Assembly (NCBI GenBank): GCA_016721725.1
Contig: JADKHN010000001.1
Location: 1,054,001-1,118,000, forward strand
Direction: 5' to 3'
From: Chitinophagaceae bacterium
Lineage (GTDB): Bacteria > Bacteroidota > Bacteroidia > Chitinophagales > Chitinophagaceae
DNA length: 64,000 bases
The notes beneath the pieces were generated by a model, which was given only the letters and a program-made list of their open reading frames with translations, made no database searches and was not told where the DNA came from. Position numbers and translations under genes: made by a program. Shown here piece after piece: positions 1 to 7,392 of this stretch. How positions within the stretch are numbered: the stretch's first letter is position 1; each line of letters opens with the position of its first letter.

Positions 1-2
1 TG

Positions 3-1163
3 CCCGACCTGGCCGATTCCATGGCCTACCAGCAATGGCTGCCCAATGTAAAGGGTAAATTCGTCATGATCTCCATGAAACAGCCTACCGGAAGACCGGA
101 TTATAACTGGGAGGAATTCGCCACCAAAGAATCCTTCGAAAAGATGAAAAAAGACCGCACCGCTCAAACCGACGCCTGGCGCAAACGAATCAGCAAGACC
201 GGCTACACCAATAAGGACCTGGCCCTGGCCCTGGAAAAAGCCGGCGCTGCCGGGATCGTGGGATCCAACTGGTCGGCCGGCTTCGGCGTGAACAAGATCT
301 TCGATGCCAAGACCAAAAAGATCCCCACCGTGGACATCGCCCTGGAAGATTATGCCTTGCTTTACCGCATGGTGGAAACGGGGAAGAACCCGAAGATCAG
401 TGTGCGGGCCGATTCAAAAGAACTGGGGATGATGCCAACCTTCAATACCGTTGCCGAGATCAAGGGAACGGAAAAACCCGATGAGTATGTGATGCTCTCC
501 GCTCATTTCGATTCCTGGGACGGCGCAACCGGCGCAACCGATAATGGTACCGGCACCCTTGTGATGATGGAGACCATGCGCATCCTCAAAAAGATATACC
601 CCAATCCCAAACGTACCATCCTGGTGGGACACTGGGGCAGCGAAGAACAGGGATTGAATGGTTCCCGTGCATTCGTGGAGGACCACCCCGATATCATCAA
701 AAACATGCAGGCCCTCTTCAATCAGGATAATGGTACCGGGCGCGTAGTAAATCTTTCGGGCGCCGGATTTCTTCATTCTTATGAATACCTGAGCCGCTGG
801 CTGTCCAGGGTACCTGCCAATTATAAACAGGGTTTAGAGACCCGGTTCCCCGGCTCTCCGGCAGGTGGCGGATCGGATAACGCTTCCTTTGTTGCAGCGG
901 GGGTTCCGGCCTTCGGATTGGGATCCAACAGCTGGCTCTACGGCAGCTACACCTGGCATACCAACCGCGATACCTACGACAAGATCGTCTTTGACGATGT
1001 GCGCAACAACGCCATCCTCACGGCGATCATGGTCTATATGGCCTGCGAAGACCCGGCAAAGGCGCCACGCGAAAAAATAGTATTGCCGGCCAATTCCCGT
1101 ACCGGCGAACCCGGCAAATGGCCCGAACAAAGATCACCTACGCGTAAGGGTGGGGTGGATTAA
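3..1163 (+). CDS. M28 family metallopeptidase, C-terminal part (5' end outside window)
   Basis: Zinc aminopeptidase/carboxypeptidase-type enzyme that would trim peptides in the periplasm or outside the cell. The reading frame is open to the left edge, so the first in-frame ATG (base 21) is internal and the signal peptide is missing. An inserted protease-associated (PA) domain is visible (AAGAAGIVGSNWSAGFG through TVDIALEDY). The catalytic M28 domain follows with its co-catalytic zinc ligands: His and Asp in SAHFDSWDGATGATDN, Glu pair in GSEEQGLNGS, Asp in QDNGTG, and the last His in WHTNRDTYD. It ends 2 bp from the convergent aminotransferase-like gene. Family assignment is strong; substrate is not known. 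Confidence 0.9.
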   Translation, partial: PDLADSMAYQQWLPNVKGKFVMISMKQPTGRPDYNWEEFATKESFEKMKKDRTAQTDAWRKRISKTGYTNKDLALALEKAGAAGIVGSNWSAGFGVNKIFDAKTKKIPTVDIALEDYALLYRMVETGKNPKISVRADSKELGMMPTFNTVAEIKGTEKPDEYVMLSAHFDSWDGATGATDNGTGTLVMMETMRILKKIYPNPKRTILVGHWGSEEQGLNGSRAFVEDHPDIIKNMQALFNQDNGTGRVVNLSGAGFLHSYEYLSRWLSRVPANYKQGLETRFPGSPAGGGSDNASFVAAGVPAFGLGSNSWLYGSYTWHTNRDTYDKIVFDDVRNNAILTAIMVYMACEDPAKAPREKIVLPANSRTGEPGKWPEQRSPTRKGGVD

Positions 1164-1165
1164 GA

Positions 1166-2425
1166 TCAGCCGGCCAGTTCATTCAGCGCCAGCACCAGTT
1201 GGTCCAGTTCTTTGGGTGTGGTATAGATATTGGGGGTGATCCGGCATCCGTGTACATTGATATAATCGATGGCCACGGTATAGATCTTGTATTTTTTCAT
1301 CAGGGTCTCCGCCAGGTCGGCGGGTTTCATGCCTTTGATGCCCACATTGGCGATGCCGCAGGATCTTTCGGCCGCGGCCGGCGTATTCACGATGATATTC
1401 GGGTTGCTCCGTACTTTATCGCTCCAGTAGTGTTGCAGGTAACGCAGTCTCTCTTCTTTCCTTTCAGGGCCGATCTTCTGAAAATAGGCGATGGCATCGG
1501 TGATCGCCAGGTAGGTGTGTACCGGGGGTGTGCCGATATGATTCAACCGGTGGATATCATTCTCTTTTACGCTGGGGCTTTCGCCCAGCAGGGGCCAAAG
1601 CCCTTCGATGTTCTCTTTCCTTACATACAGGAAACCTAGCCCCAGTGGGACACTGAGCCATTTGTGCAAACTCGTTCCGTAATAATCGCAGTTCAGTTCG
1701 GAAAGCGAATACCTGAAATGTCCGAAAGCATGGGCTCCGTCAACCAGCACTTTAACGCCCTTGCTGTGGGCCATGTCGCAGATCTTCCGCACGGGCAGGA
1801 TCTGTCCCGTGATATTGATGATATGGCAGACCATCAGCAGTTTTGTTTTTGGCGTGATGGCATCGGCATATAATTGCACGATCTCCTCATCCGATGCCGG
1901 GTGGTTGGGAACAGAAATGACCTTGTTGACCACACCGTACCTTTTGGCCACCAGTTTGAACATATCCAGCATGGCCCCATAATCCTGTTCGGCCATCACG
2001 GCTTCATCTCCCGCCTGCCAGTGGGTGCCGCCGATCACCAGGTCCAGGGATTCGGTCGTATTCCGCGTGATCACCAGTTCTTCTTTTGAGCAGCCCGCCA
2101 GCACAGCCAGTTTTTCTGCCATGGCATCGTTATCGGCGAACCGTTTGGTACGCATGTAGTAAGAGCCCTGGTAATTCACCTCACGTACCTGTTCAATGAA
2201 GCGCTCCAGGGTTTCCTGCGGAAGGAAACAGTAATAGCCGTTCTCGAGGTTGATGTAGTCGGGCTTGAGACGATATCCCTTACGGATACCCGCCCAGAAG
2301 TCTTCATCGGAAGCCAGTTGGGCCGGCGCGATGTGCTCGTATTTTTTAACCCATTTATCGATGCTGCCAAAGGCAGGAATAGCTCCCAATAGGGAGATGT
2401 TCTTGATGAAGGTGCGCTTATCCAT
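1166..2425 (-). CDS. Class V aminotransferase-fold PLP enzyme with export signal
   Basis: Fold-type I PLP enzyme of the class V aminotransferase / isopenicillin-N-epimerase-like group, 419 residues. The PLP lysine is in SLHKWLSVPLG (about residue 255), preceded by VLVDGAHAFGHF, where Asp binds the pyridine nitrogen. The N-terminus (MDKRTFIKNISLLGAIPAFG) looks like a Tat-type signal with KR in place of RR, so the protein may be folded with PLP in the cytoplasm and then exported. It converges on the M28 peptidase gene with a 2-bp gap and precedes the dipeptidase gene on the same strand. The reaction cannot be told from sequence; epimerase, desulfurase or transaminase are all possible. Confidence 0.8.
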   Translation of the reverse strand: MDKRTFIKNISLLGAIPAFGSIDKWVKKYEHIAPAQLASDEDFWAGIRKGYRLKPDYINLENGYYCFLPQETLERFIEQVREVNYQGSYYMRTKRFADNDAMAEKLAVLAGCSKEELVITRNTTESLDLVIGGTHWQAGDEAVMAEQDYGAMLDMFKLVAKRYGVVNKVISVPNHPASDEEIVQLYADAITPKTKLLMVCHIINITGQILPVRKICDMAHSKGVKVLVDGAHAFGHFRYSLSELNCDYYGTSLHKWLSVPLGLGFLYVRKENIEGLWPLLGESPSVKENDIHRLNHIGTPPVHTYLAITDAIAYFQKIGPERKEERLRYLQHYWSDKVRSNPNIIVNTPAAAERSCGIANVGIKGMKPADLAETLMKKYKIYTVAIDYINVHGCRITPNIYTTPKELDQLVLALNELAG

Positions 2426-2469
2426 GCTTCAAGTTAAGAAAAATTATCGCTGGGAGAAAAGGGTCAGTA

Positions 2470-2508
2470 GAAGGTGTCTGACGGCTTTGAGCCGTCTTGA
2501 CACCTTTA
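2470..2508 (-). terminator. Hairpin directly after the dipeptidase stop codon
   Basis: AAGGTGTC and GACGGC pair with GCCGTC and GACACCTT around a TTTGA loop (8 + 6 bp with a small internal mismatch). It overlaps the dipeptidase stop codon on the minus strand. The following T-tract is short (CTTTT about 20 nt further on), so factor-independent termination is likely but not certain; it could also be a processing hairpin. Confidence 0.5.
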
Positions 2509-3678
2509 TTTGGCAGCATCAAACACCCGCATCAAATTCCCGCCCAGGATCTTCCGGATATCTTTTTTACTGTAGCCCCTTTCCAGCAAACCCTTGGTGA
2601 TCAGGGGGTAATCGGTTACGTCGTTCAGCTCCCGGGGCAGACTGTTCACCCCGTCGAAATCGCTGCCCATGCCCACATGGTCAACGCCGATGAGTTTGAC
2701 GATATGGTCGAGGTGGTCGAGGAGCATACTGACCGACGGGCGTATACTGCTCACTTCATCCGGGTATTTCTCAAAAAGATAGACTTCCATAAAATACGGC
2801 TCCGGATTCGCTTTCAACAAGGAATCCATTTCCGCTTTATGGTTGGCGGTAAATGCTGCACTACGTTTTTCAAAGGCCGAATCGATGAAGCCGCTGAAAA
2901 AATTGAGCTGGATCACACCGCCGTTCTTACCCACGGCCCTGATCTGGTCGTCTTTCAGGTTCCTCCGGTGCGGACATAGCGCGTAGGCGCAGCTGTGAGA
3001 GATCAGTACCGGTTTGGTGGAGGTATTGATGGCATCCCAAAAGGTCTGCTCGCCCACATGCGAAAGATCCACCAGCATACCCAGTTCATTCATCCGCTTC
3101 ACCACCTGCTTGCCAAAATCCGTGAGGCCTTTTTGTTTTTGCGGGTTGGTGGTCTCATCCAGCGCCGAGGAGGCCCAGTCGGTGGAATTGTTCCAGGTGA
3201 GGGTCATATACCGTACGCCCCTTGCATAGAGGGCGTCCAGTTTAGCCAGGTCATTCTCGATCATATGCCCGCCTTCCATACCGAACAGGACGGCCAGTTT
3301 TTTTTGCTTCACTGCTTTTTTGATATCGCTGCTGTTCAGGGCCAGCATCATCGCATCGGGGTTCCGGTTGGTCCAGGCCATTACCGTATCGATCTCGCGG
3401 TTGGCCCAGGCATAGGGGTTCTTCATATTGCCGTCGCACCAGATCGAAAAGAACTGGGCGTCAATGCCGCCGGCTGCCATACGCTTCAGGTCGGAATGCG
3501 TTTTTTTGCTGAGGTCCTGGTCAAAGCTTAGGCCCTTGTCGATCGCCGTGGTCGGGATGTCGTTATGGGTATCGATCAGGATGGAACGGAAATGTAGTTT
3601 TTTATAGGGCTGCGCCGATAAGGAGAGGGCGAAAAGCAGGAGGAGGAGGGCGGTCAGGCCTTTTTTGAGTGGATGCAT
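2506..3678 (-). CDS. M19 family membrane dipeptidase (renal dipeptidase-like)
   Basis: Zinc dipeptidase that cleaves dipeptides, probably in the periplasm. 390 residues, typical of the family. A signal peptide (KKGLTALLLLLFALSLSAQ) is followed by the metal site IDTHNDIP (His38, Asp40), the bridging glutamate in GMEGGHMI, histidines in VDLSHVGEQTF and LISHSCAYA, and the Asp of GMGSDFDGV. All expected ligands are present, so it is probably active. Monocistronic or read with the upstream minus-strand repeats; the downstream hairpin lies at its stop codon. Together with the M28 peptidase it makes a small peptide-degradation cluster. Confidence 0.92.
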   Translation of the reverse strand: MHPLKKGLTALLLLLFALSLSAQPYKKLHFRSILIDTHNDIPTTAIDKGLSFDQDLSKKTHSDLKRMAAGGIDAQFFSIWCDGNMKNPYAWANREIDTVMAWTNRNPDAMMLALNSSDIKKAVKQKKLAVLFGMEGGHMIENDLAKLDALYARGVRYMTLTWNNSTDWASSALDETTNPQKQKGLTDFGKQVVKRMNELGMLVDLSHVGEQTFWDAINTSTKPVLISHSCAYALCPHRRNLKDDQIRAVGKNGGVIQLNFFSGFIDSAFEKRSAAFTANHKAEMDSLLKANPEPYFMEVYLFEKYPDEVSSIRPSVSMLLDHLDHIVKLIGVDHVGMGSDFDGVNSLPRELNDVTDYPLITKGLLERGYSKKDIRKILGGNLMRVFDAAK

Positions 3679-4120
3679 CCGGGAGATTTTAGGTGAATAT
3701 AAGGTCTTTTTTGCCGGGGGTTACACCTGGTTGGTGTCCACACCAACCGGAATGGTGAGCGAAAGCAAATATTCAATAATCAATGATCAATGCTCAATAT
3801 TCAAGTGCTGGCTGCCTTTTCATTGAGTATTGATCATTGAGCGTTGAGTATTGAACATTTTATTCCAACCTTATTGTTGGTACGCCAGGCTGCAAGGCCC
3901 TGCTGCATACCAACAACGGCGGGGAGTGTTGGTTGCCTTTTCATTGAGTATTGATCATTGAGCGTTGAGTATTGAACATTTTATTCCAACCTTGTTATTG
4001 GTACGCCAGGCTGCAAGGCCCTGCTGCATACCAACAACGGCGGGAAGACTCTATGAAATAGAAGACTCTTTTAAAGTATCAAACTCTGCGGAAGTCCCCC
4101 ACGGGGGGATTTAGGGGGCC
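3679..4120. repeat. Non-coding repeat-rich intergenic region, two 111-bp direct repeats
   Basis: No gene seen. Two nearly identical 111-bp units lie at 3813-3923 and 3934-4044. Each begins TGCCTTTTCATTGAGTATTG and ends with CCAACAACGGCGGG, and each contains an inverted pair TTGTTGGTA/TACCAACAA (TTATTGGTA in the second copy) around a ~25-nt GC-rich loop. The AT-rich first part is also inverted relative to 3771-3805 (CAATGATCAATGCTCAATAT), so a larger foldback can form. A separate hairpin GGTTGGTGT-CC-ACACCAACC is at 3729-3748. A GAAGTCCCCCACGGGGGGAT element, also found at 37.1 kb, is at 4091-4119. Confidence 0.85.
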
Positions 4121-4858
4121 CTACTTCTTCAACAACTCCATCTTATACCGGTAAGACGCATTGAGTATATACTGGTTGAGTTGCAATTCATCGGCATTAC
4201 TAACGAATTCATAATCGGGCCGGTACCGCAACATAAAAGTGTCCAGCGCCTCCCCCTCCAGCCCGGTGATCCGTTTTACGGTGGTCTTATTGAACCGGTA
4301 ATTCACATAACGGTCCTGCTCCTGGCCTTCCAGTCTCAACCGGAAAGCCCGCAGCCGCTTATTCCTTTTAAACCGGAACATATTGATGAGCTCATTCACG
4401 TCGGCACCCACCATGCCGTCGGGCGAAGTGCTGGTGCGGACCGTCGGGTTCTGAAAATCGAATACATCGGCATAGGTCTGCCGGTTCTCCAGTGAATCCT
4501 GCCGGTACGACCTGGAATAGACGATCACTTCTTTCAGGGTGCTGTATTTTCCTTTTACCGTTACATGCAGGGAAATATTGAACTTCGATGGATCGGGGAT
4601 CGTGCTCACTGCGAATTTTTGCGTGGGTTTGTTACGGTACAGGAAGGTCACCGAGTCTTTTTCATTCACAGTGATGGCATAGCGGCCCATGGAATCGGTT
4701 ACCGTGAATAATCCGCCTGTGCTAACCACCCTCACGCCTTCCACCAAATTGATCCGGGAAGAATCGTACACCACGCCGCTGAGGGTAAGCTGGGCAGATA
4801 GCCGGGTCGATACCAGGGCCATGGTCGTAACCAGCATTATTTTTATAAGGGAAGACAA
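4121..4858 (-). CDS. Secreted CarboxypepD_reg-like domain protein
   Basis: 245 residues. A signal peptide (MLVTTMALVSTRLSAQ) is followed by a carboxypeptidase-regulatory-like beta-sandwich (LTLSGVVYDSSRINLVEGVR ... TVTDSMGRYAITV), a domain usually found at the start of TonB-dependent receptors and surface proteins of Bacteroidota. The rest (about residues 100-245) is charged and ends in a tyrosine- and arginine-rich stretch with no domain I recognise. No receptor gene is adjacent, so it acts alone or with a distant partner in the envelope. Function unknown. Confidence 0.8.
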   Translation of the reverse strand: MSSLIKIMLVTTMALVSTRLSAQLTLSGVVYDSSRINLVEGVRVVSTGGLFTVTDSMGRYAITVNEKDSVTFLYRNKPTQKFAVSTIPDPSKFNISLHVTVKGKYSTLKEVIVYSRSYRQDSLENRQTYADVFDFQNPTVRTSTSPDGMVGADVNELINMFRFKRNKRLRAFRLRLEGQEQDRYVNYRFNKTTVKRITGLEGEALDTFMLRYRPDYEFVSNADELQLNQYILNASYRYKMELLKK

Positions 4859-4923
4859 TAAACGTAAAATTAGAGGGCGTAAATTACGCCAGGCGGAGCA
4901 GACCGTATTTAAGGGAGTTTCTT

Positions 4924-5793
4924 TTAACGGGGATTTTGCTTTTGCAATAGACTTCCGATCTCCCCGGGATAATGGGCGTGTTCCAGTTCATGGATCTTGT
5001 GGGCCAGGGTATCAGGCGTATCCTTATCTGTCACGGGGCATTTGGCCTGGAAGATGATCTGACCGTGATCGTACAGTTCGTCCACATAATGGATGGTGAT
5101 CCCGCTCTCTTTTTCCCCGGCCGCGATGACGGCCTCATGAACAAAATGGCCGTACATGCCCTTTCCCCCGTATTTGGGCAACAGGGCGGGGTGGATATTG
5201 ACGATCTTTTGGGGATAGGCGCTGATCAGGGCCTGGGGGATCTTCCATAAAAAACCGGCCAGCACGATGAACCGGATCCCGGCCTGCTGCAATTCGGGCA
5301 GGTAATGCGACCCGTTAAGAAAAATGTCTTTTTCAATCAACAGGGTGGGGATACCGGCTTTTTGGGCGATGCCCAGGACGCCCGCTGAAGGATTGTTACA
5401 AACGACCAGGGAAACTTCCACCTCTTCAGATCCGGCGAAATGGTTGATGATCCGTTCTGCATTGGAACCCGCCCCGCTGGCGAAAATGGCCATTCGTACC
5501 GGGGATTTACGCCGATGGCGGCCGATGACCTTCCTGCCGATCTTGGCCACATATTTGCGGAAAAAACCGAACTGTCCCAGCGGATAGCTGATGAGCAAAA
5601 CACAGACCGGCCAAAGAAGGGTGATGAGAATAATATAGAAGACGATCCATACCAATCCCCTCTCCAAACCGGTCCATAAAAGCAGCTGTCGGCCGGCATA
5701 GCCGCATAGGCTTCCTCCGAGTGCAAACGTGGTGATGATGAGTACCAGGTCGACGCTCTTTACACCCCAATGCTTTTTCAGTTTTTCCAGCAT
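4924..5793 (-). CDS. purN: Phosphoribosylglycinamide formyltransferase fused to an N-terminal membrane domain
   Basis: Residues 101-289 form a full-size PurN (GAR transformylase), which transfers a formyl group from 10-formyl-THF to GAR in purine synthesis. Its start MAIFASGAGSNAERI and catalytic segment KIVNIHPALLPKYGGKGMYG (Asn, His) plus DELYDHGQIIF (Asp) are intact. Residues 1-100 are different: two hydrophobic helices (VDLVLIITTFALGGSLCGYA and WIVFYIILITLLWPVCVLLI) with a basic linker. They resemble a small Bacteroidota membrane family that I believe is DUF6787 (not verified). The frame is continuous with no stop. An internal ATG at 5493 could also start a soluble PurN, but I see no ribosome-binding site before it. 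Confidence 0.88.
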   Translation of the reverse strand: MLEKLKKHWGVKSVDLVLIITTFALGGSLCGYAGRQLLLWTGLERGLVWIVFYIILITLLWPVCVLLISYPLGQFGFFRKYVAKIGRKVIGRHRRKSPVRMAIFASGAGSNAERIINHFAGSEEVEVSLVVCNNPSAGVLGIAQKAGIPTLLIEKDIFLNGSHYLPELQQAGIRFIVLAGFLWKIPQALISAYPQKIVNIHPALLPKYGGKGMYGHFVHEAVIAAGEKESGITIHYVDELYDHGQIIFQAKCPVTDKDTPDTLAHKIHELEHAHYPGEIGSLLQKQNPR

Positions 5794-5950
5794 TCGGCAA
5801 AAGTGGAATAAAAAACTGTGAAATAATGCAACCGGGCAAAAAATAGTAGCCCGTAAAAAACAGTTTACAAATACATGACAATAACCTAATACGATGCTTC
5901 ATTTTTGGCTGAAACTCAAGCCAGATAAGGGAAAAAAAAATTCCCGAATG

Positions 5951-5983
5951 TTGATAGTTTGTCAGTATCCTGCCTTATTTTTG
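5951..5983 (+). promoter_or_regulatory. Probable promoter of the act-cta respiratory operon
   Basis: An exact Bacteroidota -7 element TATTTTTG (5976-5983) lies 46 bp before actA, with a TTG at 5951-5953 (22-nt spacer), slightly longer than the usual 19-21. The 236-bp gap 5794-6029 between purN and actA holds nothing else recognisable. No operator palindrome is evident. Confidence 0.45.
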
Positions 5984-6029
5984 CACCCGTATCAGGATAT
6001 TTTTCCACATTAGCCCCGTTATTAACTGT

Positions 6030-7307
6030 ATGAGTCGCTATAGAAAAATCTTTAACCCGGTTTTTACCGCCTTTCTTTTACTCGTTTCCCTCAGTTTTTA
6101 TCAAAAATCCTATGCTGCCGATGGTGAAGCGCTTTTCAAAGCCAATTGCGCCAACTGTCATAAGCCCGACAAGGATTATACCGGTCCCGCCCTCCAGGGT
6201 TGGAAAGGCAGGGAACCCAGTGCAGACTGGATCTATAAATGGATCGCCAATCCCCCGGCCCTGATCGCCTCGGATCCTTATGCCAAGGCCATGTTCGATA
6301 AGTATAAGATCCAGATGACGCCCTTCCCCCAGCTGAAGAAGGAAGAGATCGACGCCATCATGAAATATGTGGACGATTACAAGCCACCAGTCGCTCCAAC
6401 AAGCCCATCAGGCCAACCCGGCGGCGCTACGGATAATACCCTCATTTTCGGGATCCTCACCATGGTCCTGGCCCTGATCGCCTTTGTGTTGTTGCAGGTC
6501 AATACCAACCTCCGTAAATTATCCGACGAAAAAGAAGGTGTCCTTCGTCCGGAACCCGTTCCTTTCTATAAGAACAAGACCTATATCATGGCCGCCATCC
6601 TCGTCCTTTTCTCTGTAGGCGGTTATTTTACCATGGAAGGCGCCATCGGCATGGGCCGCCAGCAAAATTATCAGCCCGTTCAACCCATATTCTATTCACA
6701 TAAGGTACATGCCGGCACCAACCAGATCAGTTGCCTGTATTGCCATGGCGGCGCACAGGACAGCAAGCAGGCCAGCATTCCTTCTGTGAATGTGTGTATG
6801 AACTGTCATAAGGCCATCAGTAAATACGAAGGACCTGATGTATTGGAGCGTGAAGATGGAACGGCGGTGAACGGAACGGCCGAGATCGAAAAGCTATACG
6901 CATACGCCGGCTGGAATTCCACCACCAAGGCCTACAATCCCGACACCAACGGAGACGGTATCCCCGACGGAGCCAGTCCGATCCAGTGGGTGAAGGTCCA
7001 CAACCTGCCCGACCACGTTTATTTCAACCACAGCCAGCACATCAAGGTGGGCAAGCAACAATGCCAGACCTGTCATGGCAATATCCAGGAAATGCCCGAG
7101 GTATACCAGTTCACCGAACTGAGCATGGGCTGGTGCATCAACTGTCACCGCGATACCAAGGTTGACTTTTACAACAAAAAAGACAGTACCGGTAACAAGT
7201 TTTACAGCATTTACGAGAAATTCCACAACGATATCAAAAAGGGCAAGATGGATAGTGTGACGGTGGAGAATATCGGCGGTACCGAGTGCCAGAAATGTCA
7301 CTTCTAA
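6030..7307 (+). CDS. actA: Alternative complex III multiheme cytochrome c subunit, six heme sites
   Basis: Electron-output subunit of the menaquinol:cytochrome c oxidoreductase (ACIII), facing the periplasm. 425 residues with six CXXCH motifs: CANCH (residues 40-44) in an N-terminal monoheme cytochrome c domain, then CLYCH, CMNCH, CQTCH, CINCH and CQKCH in the c7/c3-like pentaheme domain that ends the protein. Two hydrophobic helices (about 136-157 and 186-203) separate the two parts. A signal sequence is at the start. First gene of a long operon followed 85 bp later by actB. The monoheme addition is discussed in the findings. Confidence 0.95.
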   Translation: MSRYRKIFNPVFTAFLLLVSLSFYQKSYAADGEALFKANCANCHKPDKDYTGPALQGWKGREPSADWIYKWIANPPALIASDPYAKAMFDKYKIQMTPFPQLKKEEIDAIMKYVDDYKPPVAPTSPSGQPGGATDNTLIFGILTMVLALIAFVLLQVNTNLRKLSDEKEGVLRPEPVPFYKNKTYIMAAILVLFSVGGYFTMEGAIGMGRQQNYQPVQPIFYSHKVHAGTNQISCLYCHGGAQDSKQASIPSVNVCMNCHKAISKYEGPDVLEREDGTAVNGTAEIEKLYAYAGWNSTTKAYNPDTNGDGIPDGASPIQWVKVHNLPDHVYFNHSQHIKVGKQQCQTCHGNIQEMPEVYQFTELSMGWCINCHRDTKVDFYNKKDSTGNKFYSIYEKFHNDIKKGKMDSVTVENIGGTECQKCHF

Positions 7308-7392
7308 ACGAACTTTAAAAGCTATTGGAATTTTTGTGATTTCCATTTCCAACAACGGATAAAATAGGTTTAATACAGAATAAGCACATAAT

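Noticed and set aside
3813..4044. Insertion sequence remnant
   Set aside because: No transposase fragment or terminal inverted repeats with target duplication; only direct repeats with internal hairpins.
5493..5793. Two separate genes (membrane protein and purN) joined by a sequencing error
   Set aside because: The frame is clean through the junction, with a basic linker and normal codons; no sign of a lost stop can be seen, though an independent read check would settle it.
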